A model generated the notes under the pieces. That model was not told where the DNA came from. It saw only the letters and a program-made list of their open reading frames with translations, and ran no database searches. The position numbers and the translations under genes were made by a program. Positions 17,501 through 24,509 of a stretch of DNA of 24,509 nucleotides are shown one piece after another. Numbering within the stretch: the first letter of the stretch is position 1; the number at the start of each line of letters is the position of its first letter. The DNA is from a virus: positions 1-24,509 of the IMG/VR virus record IMGVR_UViG_3300044972_000569; one strand, written 5' to 3'.

Positions 17501-20500
17501 TTGGACAGTGTTGAGATTAAACCTCAACACAGCCCTAATAATTGAAGACATCGTCAAAGATTCTACCACAAGCGTAATTACTGTAACTGTGAGTCGAAAA
17601 CACGGACTAACAGTAGATGAAATTGTAGGCATAAAAGACATTGTAAATTTCACCGGATTTTATAAAGTTGTAGCTGTTACTGATTATACCTTTGGTGTCC
17701 AAGACGGCCCCGGTCCTGTGCCAAGTGCTCCAGATATAAGTTCTATACAATACAACATATATCAGTTGACACAATCCAGATTTAATTCTTATCAAGACCT
17801 TGGAGATCAAACCGCAGCTCTGTTAAAACAAGGATCAAAGTTATGGATCGACAACACCGACGCAACTGTAGGCAATTGGGAAGTTGTTGAAAAACAAAGA
17901 CTGTACGTTGAAAAACCAATCACCAATTTTGGAGCCACTGATCCCAGAAATACAGGAAGAGCTGTGGTATATGCTGACAACCTCAAACAGGTTATTACAG
18001 GAATACCCTCTGCCAACTCTGTAATGGTTTACTCAGAAACTGTCACAGGATTATCTGTAAAAGAAATACTACAACCAGAAACTGAATTTACAAATACAAC
18101 GGCAAATAGTTTTGGAGATGCCATTGCTATCAGTCCTGATAATGTTTGGTTAGCAGTAGGAGCTCCTTTGGCTTCTGGAGTACCTAGTAGATTCAAAGGA
18201 ATTTACGAGGACAGCTATATAGATCCACTTATACCAGCAGCATCTTATCGTGCCGGCGATATAGTGTTGCAAAATGGAAAATTATGGGAAGCCACTAACG
18301 ATCAACAGCCCGGCGATGGCAGCACCAATACTCTGAACACATTGTCTGTGAATTTTAGAAATGAAGATTGGAAACTGGTTGACGTAGTCTACGCCAATTC
18401 GTCGGGATCGCTAGGACCAGTAAAACAAGGTATGGTGGTTCTATACAAACGAAAAAATAATGCATGGGAATTGCAACATACAATTCTTAGCCCTCGAATT
18501 GAAGCAAATGAAAAGTTTGGATCGAGTATCTCTATTGGAGTTTCTGGCGCAAATTATTATATGTCAATCTCTGCTCCTGGATCTCTTAACGATCTAGGCA
18601 GAGTTTATCTTTACAAATATACTGGTACAACAGCAGGATCAACAACACAGATTCTGACGTTTAATGGAACCAGTGCTGTAAATTATGCAGTGAATACAAT
18701 TACGTTTTCAAGAAATCATAATTATATTACCGGCCAACTTGTGAGGTATCTCAACGGCACATATGCCGGAGATGATAAATCTCTAGCTACATCGCCTCCA
18801 CCACCTGAAGATTACACAATCTTATACGCAATAAGAATTACAGATACTGTTATACAATTGGCAACTTCAGTAGTAAACGCCACAACCGGAACAGAAATTG
18901 ATCTCAAAGATTTTGGTATAGATGATTCAAGTTCCCATACCTTAATCAGCACAGCGACTGTTGGTTGGAAACAGATGGGAGATCCTGAATACCGAGGACT
19001 TTATACTAGTAGCGTTAGTGCTATTTACAGCCAAGGATCTAAAGTTTGGTATGAAGGAAGAATATATCAAGCACTAGAAGATACCTATGGTGACGGAACA
19101 TCACTTGATTTATCTACCAGCAATTCTTGGCAGGTCCTAGATGAATCAGTAACTGAAGTTTCATTACCATCTAACATTGCCTTGATTGACAGTGGAAATG
19201 TTCTTCCAATTCTTCAAGACAGCTCTACAGCTATTCTGGGATCGATATATCCTTTGGTCACAGCTGGCAATTTTAAACTAGGTGAAATCTATAGAATTGA
19301 AGATTATGGTACTACAAATTTTCAACTTATCGGTAATAATCCTGCAGCCGGTGACGGCCTAACGTTTAAAGCCACTGGAGTTGGTTCAGGTACAGGTACA
19401 GCAAGATGGACATCCTATCAGTTTGCAGAATTGATTAAAGCTGGTGATATGTTTGGCCAAAGTCAGGCCATGAGTCGAGACGGCAGTGTATTAGTAGTCG
19501 GGGCTCCTGAAAGTGACGGAATATACATTGCCAACTATAAAGGGGTATGGGCACATTATCAAACATATTACGAAGATGATATAGTAAAATATAATGGAGA
19601 TTATTATAGATTAGTCGACTATGATCCTCTTACAGGCGGCGAAGCAGATTCGTCTGAAGATTCTACTTATATAACTACTAGTAAAAATGATGTGCCCACA
19701 AACAGCAGTCTACAAGGTCCGTGGACTTTTGTTAGCTCTGAAATTTCTAATCCTTCTGGGAAGATTTTTATCTATAAAAGAAATACCAATGATGTTTACG
19801 AACTAGCTCAAACTATCACTGCTGGGTCGTTGATTGAAATTAGCGATGTTGTAAATATTGACAACCTAAATACCGGAGACAAGTTTGGAGCAGCAGTAGA
19901 CATTGACTATAACGGAACTACAATTATTGCCAGTAGCCCACAAGCAGATGTAAAATCTACCGATCAAGGTGCAGTGTTTGTGTTTAAGTCCGCACAGTTA
20001 GATACTATTTCTTATAGATTGAAACAAAGACTAATCAGCCACGAAAATTATGCCAACGAGTATTTTGGGTCTGCTATCAGCATTAGTCCCGCAACAGAAA
20101 AAATAGTTGTAGGTGCCAGTAATGCCAGTTTTAACCTGTTTACAATATATGATCAAGGTTCAACATCTTTTGATAATACTAACACCACATTTAGTTCTGA
20201 CGAAGGCAATACAGGCCAGGTCTATGTGTTTGAAAGAAAAGATCAAACATATCACCTAACAGAAAAATTATATGTACCAGACCTACAAGACTGGGAATCA
20301 TTTGGTTCTAGTGTAGACTGTGTGGGATCTGTGATAGCAGTGGGATCTCCTACATATCGAGATACAGTTTATAGAATAGGTGTTAATTTTACAACTACTA
20401 TTCTATTGGGAGCCAGCGGCAATAATGCACTCACAGTAGATGTAATAATACAAGACGGAGTTATTGTATCTGCTATAGCTAAAGATTCTGGAGCTGGATA

Positions 20501-23500
20501 TACTGTTAGTGACTTCGACGATGATACCGATGCTATTGAAATTAATGGATCTGCAGACAAAGCTCGTATCAAAGTACAGTCGATGTCTGCTGGTACTATA
20601 ACTAAGTTGTTTGTGTCCTATGGAGGTAGCGGATATACCGGCAGCGCAGAAGTTATTGAAACTGGCCAGGTTAGATTGTTTACTAAAGATACAACTAAAA
20701 ATCCGTGGAATACCATCGCCTCAAGACAAGACCTAACTGATATAGAATTGTTTAAAAACATTTCAATATACGACAATGAAACCAATGTGAAAATTTCAGA
20801 TATTGAAATAGTTGATCATTACAAATTAAAAATACTAGGTGCAGCCGAACAAGAATTAAAATTCAAAACGCTGTACGATCCTGCAACATATACCAACGGC
20901 ACCGATCAACAAGAAGTTGATGAATCCCAGGCCTGGTTTGAAAAACACGTTGGAGAACTGTGGTGGGACCTAAGTACTGCCAAGTGGTTGCTCTATGAAC
21001 AGGGTGATATTTCCTATCGAATTGGCAACTGGAATCAATTAGCCTACGGCGCCAGCATAGATGTGTATGAATGGGTAGAATCAAAATATTTGCCCAGCAG
21101 ATGGAATGTGTTAGCAGATACAACTGAAGGTCTTGCACAAGGAATTTCAGGCCAGCCGCTATACCCGGATAACACAGCGTATTCTGTAAAGATTTTAACC
21201 AATTCTTCAACAGGTGAAACTACAGATACAAAATATTATTATTGGGTCAAGAATAAAAATATAGTGCCAAAAAATGTTCCAGGCAGAAGAATTACAGCAT
21301 TGGATGTAAAGAGCTATATTGAAAATCCAATAGGCACAGGACAGCCTATACTATCTCCGATAGCCGCAGATACTTTATTGGCTTTCAATTTTGAATCTTT
21401 GATTTCTTCAAATACCGCGTTGATTAATATTCAATATAGAAAAAATCTAAAAGCCTTGAATTCTATTCACAATGAATATCAGTTATTGACCGAAGGGGTT
21501 GCAGACAGTCTCCCAACAGAAACCCTAGAAGCCAAATGGATAGACAGTTTGGTAGGGTATGACCTTGCTGGTAACATAGTGCCGGACGCCGGTATACCTA
21601 TCAAGCAGCGATATGGTCTAAGTTTTAGACCCCGTCAGACAATGTTCAAAGATAGATTTGCCATTTTAAAAACAGTAATTATCAACATCAATTCAGTATT
21701 AAAAACTCGAGCGTTTTCCGATACTTTGAATTTTATCAATCTTGGATCAGTTGATCCAGAACCTTCCAGTGTATTAAATCAATACGATGTACGGGTAGAC
21801 ACGCTGACTGATCTTGCAGAAGTGGGAACAACAAGGGTGAAAAAAGCTGTATTAAAAGCCAATATTGTTGACGGAGAAATTGATACAATTGATATCATTG
21901 ATTCGGGATTTGGTTATAGAAATGCTCCATTCGTCAACCTTGAAGGAAACGGTCAAGGAGCCACAGCACGGGTCACTACCGACAGTCAAGGCAGGATAAA
22001 TTCTGTGACAGTGTTGTCCAAGGGTCGTCGTTATACATCTGTCGTAGCAGAAATAAGATATTTTTCTGTACTGGTTGCACAAGATAGTTCGATCAACAAT
22101 TATTGGAGTATCTATTCCTGGGACGATATAAGAAAAACTTTCTTTAGGTCTAAGTCTCAGGCTTTTAATACCAGCAAATATTGGGAATACATTGATTGGT
22201 GGCAAGACGGGTACGGAGTGACTTCAAGAATAGTCAAAGAAATTACCGATCTTTATCAAGAACCGTCAATAGCTGTCAATATAGGTGATCTAATACGTAT
22301 TCAAGAATTTGCCAATGGCGGTTGGGCAGTTTTAGAAAAAACTGAGCCTACTCAGGGTAATATTTTAGACAATTATATTCTTGTTGGCAGAAAAAATGGC
22401 ACCATCAATTTAATAATTGACGATCTAGTGGCTGTACAAAATATAGGATATGACAACGCTATTTCTTTTGATGCTGATGTGTATGATATAAATCCCACAC
22501 AAGAATTGCGTAACATTTTAAAAGCAACTAAAGAAGATATTTTTACTGAAGACCTTAGAGTAGAATGGAATAAATTATTCTTTACCAGTATTCGATATGC
22601 ATTTGTAGAGCAACCATATATTGATTGGGCCTTCAAAACAAGTTTCTTAAACGCTACTCACAATGTTGGCGATTTAGAGCAAAAAATAAATTACAAAAAC
22701 GATAATTTAGAAAACTTTCAAGAATACATAGAAGAAATCAAACCCTATAGAACCACAATTAGAGAATATATTTCCAAATACACAGATAGGGATACTTCGT
22801 ATTCGGGAACCACTGATTTTGACCTACCTCCAGAGTACTCTACTCAAGATGGAAAAATATTACCAATTAGATCAAACAGCGACAGATTCACTAGTTATCC
22901 TTGGAAATGGTGGACTGACAACAACGGATACGTTGTTACTGAAATTACTGTGTCTAACGGGGGTGCTGATTACACAGAAGTCCCTAGTGTAATAATTGAA
23001 GGCAACGGCGCCGGCGCAACAGCTCAGGCATTTGTGGCCAATGGCAGTGTTGTAGCTGTAAAGGTTCTAACCAAAGGTCAGGGTTATACACAGGCCCCTA
23101 GTGTCAGTCTAGTTGGCGGCAATGGTACCAGTCAAAGCATTGCCAAAGCTGTGGCCACAATTGGTGAAACTGCGGTAAGAACATTTGATCTTACTGTGAA
23201 ATTTGATAGAATTGCTAAACAAGGAATATACCAAACATTTACCAAATCTGAAATTTTTACAGCCACAGGAGTTTCTGCAGTTTTCCAATTGCAATATGCA
23301 CCTAATAGAGACAAGAGCAAGATTTCAATAACTAAAAATAATCAAATTGTATTGAACAGTGAATATACAATCACATTGTATACTTCCACAACGGATACAT
23401 ATAGCTTGATCAAAGGCAAACTAATTTTCAATACAACCCCAACTCTAGGTGATATAATAGAAATCAACTACGAAAAGAATGTAGAATTATTTGACAGTAT

Positions 23501-24509
23501 AAACAGAATCGAAAACTACTATTCACCCACTGACGGAATGCGAGGCAATGAACTGGCACAACTAATGACCGGTATAGATTTTGGCGGTGTACAAATTCAA
23601 GGAACAACTTTTGATGTTACCGGCGGCTGGGATGCTCTTCCGTGGTTTACTGACAGTTGGGACAGCGTGGAATCTAACAGTGATTTTTATTATGTGGCCG
23701 ACGGAAGTACTATTGCAGTAACATTGCCATTTATTCCTGCAGCGGGAGAACAGATTTCTGTATATTGGAAACCTTCGGGAACCAGGATTCCGGGCGATAT
23801 ACAAACACTCGGCGGCACCACAAATCCACAAGTTATTATAGAATCAGGAATCACTGCCCCTAAAACAATTAGAGTAGATGATCCTAATTGGATTCAAAAT
23901 TGGGACAGCTCAAATGCCACTAATCCCAACGCCCAGATGCCTACATTTGTAGGAGATGGATCTACTAGAGTAGTTGAAATCGGTCAATATATCAGTGTAG
24001 AACCAGGTGATACATTGATCTTCCGCAAGTTAGACAGTGACGGATCAGTGACCATCACCGACGTAAATCTTTTAGATACTAAATTGAGTGGCGGATCACT
24101 ATCAAATATTAGTGGTGCGTATCAAACAGCCAACGGCCTCACAGCCGAAGAAATTGTCGTAGACGGCGATAAATTTATTAGCCCAGATCAAGTGCCAGCG
24201 CCCGAAGAAAACATTCCCGGCCAAGTGCTAGAAAGTGTAAGCATCAAAGTGTTCCACACCTATCCTCAAGGATCTGCCCTGATACAAAATACCATTGCAT
24301 ATTCGGACGGTGTAAAATTTAAATATGCCATAGGTATTAATATATTAGAAAACAATTCAGTAATTGTTTACATTAATAAAATCAAACAAGAACTGGTTCA
24401 AGATTATATTATAGACTATGAAACCAATGAGGTGGTATTTAATTATGTACCGATCAGTACCACCATAATTGAAATACTGGCATTTGGTCTAGGCGGTATA
24501 AATTTATTA
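11574..24509 (+). CDS. giant baseplate wedge-like structural protein (gene 7 position), incomplete at right edge
   Basis: One frame is open for 4312 codons from ATG 11574 to the window end, without a stop; I translated it throughout. It lies four bases after gp6, where T4 has gene 7 (about 1032 residues), so it is probably the wedge initiator or a gp7-gp8-type fusion. Residues 1-1850 look like a wedge core: RRTVELLPEVFQT near the start, RPHRCPWEMLGF (1160-1171) with PSWW (1175-1178), AWRSSSDYPF (1264-1273), and DNVTQFKLYQGFIREKGTAN (about 1814-1833). I recall related giant proteins in other myoviruses. Then follow a probable FG-GAP propeller (about 2175-3039), G-x-G-Y-T modules, and ligand-like beta repeats of the form YINxxxLxxxxDY near the end. 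There is no signal peptide or transmembrane segment. The host-binding role is inference; being a virion structural protein is fairly sure. Confidence 0.75.
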   Translation, partial: MAKDIFPQSQLPIRRTVELLPEVFQTETNAKFMSAVVDPLVQPGTLSKTVGYVGRRYGKTYNGSDVYLDTDATLRSRYQLEPGVTVKDKDKVENFYDYIDFKNQLKFFGNHLERDDLITDQDHYSWNPPIDWDKFVNFREYYWVPDGPPPITIFGQQQSITSTYRVRLGVGSSWIFFPDGLSLNPTLTLYRGQTYKFQVNAPGEGFVIKTAYDTGSLVYKPYLPYQQGQFAVFNNKLWKAKTFIAITDGSTIDEDSQDWEYVEAASQATALDYNTGITGQGATNGTLTFTVPFDAPDVLFYQSATDINRFGRFLIADIESNTKIDITNEVVGKATYVSSNAITFTNGMKVRFSGQVTPTKYSTDTWVIEGVGESIRLIRFQDLSPPTLSTTSLEVLFDDGGFDTEPFDDAATYPESKDYITINRASQDSNPWSRYNRWFHRSVLEQAHSLNNSEFDSIETARAKRPIIEFTSNLQLFNHGSLAKTPVDFVDTFTTDVFSTIEGSIGYNIDGEELFNGARLLVTADTDTLANNRIYTVNFIIHNNRRQINLVETVDATSTIGDGVFVRRGLLNKGIMYHFTGTSWVPSQKKTAVNQSPLFDVFDDNGVSYGDMDTYPVSSFLGTKLVSYKVGNSVIDKELGFSLSYLNINNVGDIEFNFDWDVDTFDYHSSKEVFFKTIRQGYYKFTHTGSYANGWLKSDRTYLQPVIYSTTVTEVSTRIVSNGIKWTDVQDSEISKILIYINGIKYSGSYTRNQNIFTFPNSFKINDIVTVKVFADADPHLGYYEIPVGLEKNPLNGEVKTFTLGQAVDHVSTAIDLFEQFSGSYPGVSNLRDLTGYQNLSRRFLKHSGITPTAIMLLCDKHVNIIKSIQFAKKSYTEFKNNFIKFAETATYNLDPVEFVDDILATMSKIKTQKDAFADSDMVGSGAYNLKEYIVEDTEITTFALNTKFNLTQLSRTAVYIYINNTQLTHGVDYTFNDTFGFVSISKSLAEGDVIQIKEYVSSSFCFIPPTPSKLGLYKTFIPSLFLDDTYVTPINVIQGHDGSITVAYGDFRDDVLLELEKRIYNNIKQVYTEDLFSQDAILGGYYGSSTYTKQELDSVISSEFLRWFSETNVDYLTNTFFDSEDSFTYTYSNMGDPTGQLNLPGWWRGVYTWLYDTDRPHRCPWEMLGFSQQPSWWEDQYGAAPYTKNNLLLWEDLASGIIRQGPRVGTYDRYKRATLLNHIPVDGDGNLLSPFESGAATNFVLYNNKGTFKFGDLAPVEYAWRSSSDYPFVIMLALCLMRPYEFIIETLDKSRIKVNKIGQTVNKNTNLFFKNSDIVIPTSGGNQTSGLVNYVVDYLRSRGLTESVLQKKIDNLDVNLSTRLSGFVDQSQQKYILDSKNPSASTSNIFLPQENYDINFNISAPISSPSYSAVVVEKLASGFKLFGYDINEPYFRYFEAAKSSNDPLLSVGGVSENFIDWEANKIFGNGTIIRVSDIFYRCIKSHTSGAEFDAQFWQRIAKLPLVGAIEVFRRRTVNSATVKELPYGTVFSSLQDIADFIIGYDAYLQSQGFEFTGYDGNLESAKDWITSIKELLFWSKHKWAESSLITLSPAAAKIELNIDIGVADNLLDSFYDYNILKVDGTILPVEFINVNREFKKITVDVVNDSDGIYFFRCYFVLKEHVTIFDDRTVFNDVLYDKPTGYRQERIKSRGFRTVDWDGDYTSPGFLFDNVNIQIWQPFTDYKLGDIVNYKSYNWTSLVNQQGAIQFKDSNWTKLDTTPAKGLISNFDVRVSQFEDYYNVDADGAGASQRELARHLIGYQTREYLQNLAEDNVTQFKLYQGFIREKGTANAVVKVFDKLSRITADSIVLDEEWAFNVGRLGGIDQLNEIEFEIVKDNLLVNPQAIVITNGPISKNSLDKYLRVNQTNFTRSLIPYSVDINPLTVYQGITRNAGYVKTDQIELFVRSREDILSLDISSLVENSHIWITFDNASWTVLRLNLNTALIIEDIVKDSTTSVITVTVSRKHGLTVDEIVGIKDIVNFTGFYKVVAVTDYTFGVQDGPGPVPSAPDISSIQYNIYQLTQSRFNSYQDLGDQTAALLKQGSKLWIDNTDATVGNWEVVEKQRLYVEKPITNFGATDPRNTGRAVVYADNLKQVITGIPSANSVMVYSETVTGLSVKEILQPETEFTNTTANSFGDAIAISPDNVWLAVGAPLASGVPSRFKGIYEDSYIDPLIPAASYRAGDIVLQNGKLWEATNDQQPGDGSTNTLNTLSVNFRNEDWKLVDVVYANSSGSLGPVKQGMVVLYKRKNNAWELQHTILSPRIEANEKFGSSISIGVSGANYYMSISAPGSLNDLGRVYLYKYTGTTAGSTTQILTFNGTSAVNYAVNTITFSRNHNYITGQLVRYLNGTYAGDDKSLATSPPPPEDYTILYAIRITDTVIQLATSVVNATTGTEIDLKDFGIDDSSSHTLISTATVGWKQMGDPEYRGLYTSSVSAIYSQGSKVWYEGRIYQALEDTYGDGTSLDLSTSNSWQVLDESVTEVSLPSNIALIDSGNVLPILQDSSTAILGSIYPLVTAGNFKLGEIYRIEDYGTTNFQLIGNNPAAGDGLTFKATGVGSGTGTARWTSYQFAELIKAGDMFGQSQAMSRDGSVLVVGAPESDGIYIANYKGVWAHYQTYYEDDIVKYNGDYYRLVDYDPLTGGEADSSEDSTYITTSKNDVPTNSSLQGPWTFVSSEISNPSGKIFIYKRNTNDVYELAQTITAGSLIEISDVVNIDNLNTGDKFGAAVDIDYNGTTIIASSPQADVKSTDQGAVFVFKSAQLDTISYRLKQRLISHENYANEYFGSAISISPATEKIVVGASNASFNLFTIYDQGSTSFDNTNTTFSSDEGNTGQVYVFERKDQTYHLTEKLYVPDLQDWESFGSSVDCVGSVIAVGSPTYRDTVYRIGVNFTTTILLGASGNNALTVDVIIQDGVIVSAIAKDSGAGYTVSDFDDDTDAIEINGSADKARIKVQSMSAGTITKLFVSYGGSGYTGSAEVIETGQVRLFTKDTTKNPWNTIASRQDLTDIELFKNISIYDNETNVKISDIEIVDHYKLKILGAAEQELKFKTLYDPATYTNGTDQQEVDESQAWFEKHVGELWWDLSTAKWLLYEQGDISYRIGNWNQLAYGASIDVYEWVESKYLPSRWNVLADTTEGLAQGISGQPLYPDNTAYSVKILTNSSTGETTDTKYYYWVKNKNIVPKNVPGRRITALDVKSYIENPIGTGQPILSPIAADTLLAFNFESLISSNTALINIQYRKNLKALNSIHNEYQLLTEGVADSLPTETLEAKWIDSLVGYDLAGNIVPDAGIPIKQRYGLSFRPRQTMFKDRFAILKTVIININSVLKTRAFSDTLNFINLGSVDPEPSSVLNQYDVRVDTLTDLAEVGTTRVKKAVLKANIVDGEIDTIDIIDSGFGYRNAPFVNLEGNGQGATARVTTDSQGRINSVTVLSKGRRYTSVVAEIRYFSVLVAQDSSINNYWSIYSWDDIRKTFFRSKSQAFNTSKYWEYIDWWQDGYGVTSRIVKEITDLYQEPSIAVNIGDLIRIQEFANGGWAVLEKTEPTQGNILDNYILVGRKNGTINLIIDDLVAVQNIGYDNAISFDADVYDINPTQELRNILKATKEDIFTEDLRVEWNKLFFTSIRYAFVEQPYIDWAFKTSFLNATHNVGDLEQKINYKNDNLENFQEYIEEIKPYRTTIREYISKYTDRDTSYSGTTDFDLPPEYSTQDGKILPIRSNSDRFTSYPWKWWTDNNGYVVTEITVSNGGADYTEVPSVIIEGNGAGATAQAFVANGSVVAVKVLTKGQGYTQAPSVSLVGGNGTSQSIAKAVATIGETAVRTFDLTVKFDRIAKQGIYQTFTKSEIFTATGVSAVFQLQYAPNRDKSKISITKNNQIVLNSEYTITLYTSTTDTYSLIKGKLIFNTTPTLGDIIEINYEKNVELFDSINRIENYYSPTDGMRGNELAQLMTGIDFGGVQIQGTTFDVTGGWDALPWFTDSWDSVESNSDFYYVADGSTIAVTLPFIPAAGEQISVYWKPSGTRIPGDIQTLGGTTNPQVIIESGITAPKTIRVDDPNWIQNWDSSNATNPNAQMPTFVGDGSTRVVEIGQYISVEPGDTLIFRKLDSDGSVTITDVNLLDTKLSGGSLSNISGAYQTANGLTAEEIVVDGDKFISPDQVPAPEENIPGQVLESVSIKVFHTYPQGSALIQNTIAYSDGVKFKYAIGINILENNSVIVYINKIKQELVQDYIIDYETNEVVFNYVPISTTIIEILAFGLGGINLL
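12237..12362 (+). other. W/GDIV-type module 1 of the giant protein (residues 222-263)
   Basis: The pattern is Y-x3-QGQFAVFNNKLWKAKT, then an acidic loop with DGS, ending W-E-Y-V. It resembles the small carbohydrate-binding family 5/12 fold (Y..GD.V.Y.G..Y.A....W..L). Assignment is by pattern only. Confidence 0.45.
15948..16076 (+). other. W/GDIV-type module 2 of the giant protein (residues 1459-1501)
   Basis: DWEANKIFGNGTIIRVSDI followed by FYRCIKSHTSG and FWQRI. It has the same order of an initial tryptophan, a valine strand, an aromatic strand and a closing tryptophan as the other modules, but is the most diverged. Confidence 0.4.
16731..16853 (+). other. W/GDIV-type module 3 of the giant protein (residues 1720-1760)
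   Basis: WQPFTDYKLGDIVNYKSYNW, then a loop, then NWTKLD. It is one of the clearest copies: Y-x2-GDIV-x-Y, an aromatic, and a closing W-x-x-L. Confidence 0.5.
18240..18380 (+). other. W/GDIV-type module 4 inserted in propeller blade 1 (residues 2223-2269)
   Basis: SYRAGDIVLQNGKLWEATND, a DGS loop, and then EDWKLV. It is the closest copy to the family 5/12 carbohydrate-binding pattern, with a full GDIV-x-x-N-G-K-x-W-x-A strand pair and a closing W-x-L-V. Confidence 0.55.
19020..19142 (+). other. W/GDIV-type module 5 inserted in propeller blade 2 (residues 2483-2523)
   Basis: IYSQGSKVWYEGRIYQALED, a DGTS loop, and SWQVLD. It has the same strand-loop-tryptophan order as module 4, with GSKV in place of GDIV. 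Confidence 0.5.
19263..19409 (+). other. short G-T-x-x-F/GSGTGTA module in propeller blade 2 (residues 2564-2612)
   Basis: AGNFKLGEIYRIEDYGTTNF, then a loop and FKATGVGSGTGTARW. I recall this module, ending in GSGTGTA, as a recurrent element of phage tail and tail-associated proteins, function unknown. Here it occurs once, directly after W/GDIV module 5. Confidence 0.5.
19557..19733 (+). other. W/GDIV-type module 6 inserted in propeller blade 3 (residues 2662-2720)
   Basis: YQTYYEDDIVKYNGDYYRLV, then a long acidic loop, and PWTFV. It has the same pattern with EDDIV in place of GDIV and an expanded acidic/serine loop. Confidence 0.5.
20427..20657 (+). repeat. G-x-G-Y-T module 1 of the giant protein (residues 2952-3028)
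   Basis: Two half-repeats, IIQDGVIVSAIAKDSGAGYT and then TKLFVSYGGSGYTG, have the pattern strand-DG-strand-GxGYT. It is placed inside the last propeller blade. Confidence 0.5.
21843..22055 (+). repeat. G-x-G-Y-T module 2 of the giant protein (residues 3424-3494)
   Basis: IVDGEIDTIDIIDSGFGY, NAPFVNLEGNGQGATA, then TVLSKGRRYT. It is the same as module 3 below in order: a strand with DG, GxGY, P-x-V-x-L-E-G-N-G-x-GATA, a strand, and a second xxYT. Confidence 0.6.
22932..23162 (+). repeat. G-x-G-Y-T module 3 of the giant protein (residues 3787-3863)
   Basis: EITVSNGGADYTEVPSVIIE, GNGAGATA, then KVLTKGQGYTQAPSVSLV followed by GGNGTS. The cleanest copy; its two halves align with each other and with module 2. 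Confidence 0.65.

Larger units (their letters stand above)
18096..20690 (+). other. probable FG-GAP beta-propeller of the giant protein (residues 2175-3039)
   Basis: Six blade motifs of the form FG-x-A/S-V/I-x-I/M followed by V/A-V-G-A/S-P/S occur. FG is at residues 2180 (FGDAIAISPDNVWLAVGAP), 2315 (FGSSISIGVSG), 2627 (FGQSQAMSRDGSVLVVGAP), 2771 (FGAAVDIDYNGTTIIASSP), 2831 (FGSAISISPATEKIVVGAS) and 2910 (FGSSVDCVGSVIAVGSP). Each is followed by G-x-V-x-V/L-Y/F-x-Y/F-K/E-R. This is the layout of integrin-alpha-type propellers, which usually have seven blades; the seventh could be built from the two ends. Several blades carry inserted modules. The fold assignment rests on motif recurrence, not on a search. 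Confidence 0.7.

Noticed and set aside
20863-21210. Minus-strand frames inside the giant gene (for example 20863-21210, 21852-22205, 23562-23831)
   Set aside because: All are antisense to one uninterrupted reading frame with coherent protein motifs; none has a start context or recognisable domain.
1-24509. tRNA genes, CRISPR arrays, insertion sequences, attachment sites
   Set aside because: Reading both strands showed no cloverleaf with a CCA end, no regularly spaced repeats, no transposase or integrase and no terminal inverted repeats.

Overview
This window looks like part of a marine T4-like myovirus genome of the cyanophage/pelagiphage type. The evidence is a low-GC sequence with no gaps longer than about 70 bases, recognisable T4 core proteins (gp46, gp47, gp55, gp53, gp25, gp6, gp5-like hub), and no bacterial housekeeping genes. 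No tRNA, CRISPR array, insertion sequence or integrase was seen.

Layout. On the minus strand (1-2569), reading leftwards, come late sigma factor gp55, recombination nuclease gp47 and the N-terminal half of recombination ATPase gp46. This 55-47-46 order matches T4. The gp47 stop and gp46 start overlap in an ATGA. On the plus strand (2641-24509) is a tightly packed baseplate cluster: gp48-like tube cap, gp53 wedge, a gp27-like hub protein, a gp5-like OB-fold/beta-helix spike that lacks a lysozyme domain, gp25, an enlarged gp6, and one enormous open frame that starts at 11574 and is still open at the window end (at least 4312 codons). It sits where T4 has gene 7, but T4 gp7 is about 1032 residues.

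How it works together. A 71-bp divergent intergenic region separates early/middle recombination-regulation genes from late structural genes. Two ATAAATA late-promoter-like motifs, one before gp48 and one before gp6, lie at nearly the same distance from their start codons. They are the expected targets of the gp55 encoded next door. The structural genes build hub, central spike, wedge and tube cap of the baseplate.

The most interesting part is the giant protein. After a wedge-like core of about 1,850 residues it carries a probable FG-GAP (integrin-alpha-like) beta-propeller. Small W/GDIV-type modules resembling carbohydrate-binding family 5/12 recur in six places: three in the core and three inside propeller blades. 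Three further regions carry G-x-G-Y-T repeats. This suggests a baseplate wedge subunit that has gained surface-binding modules, possibly for host recognition; that role is inference.
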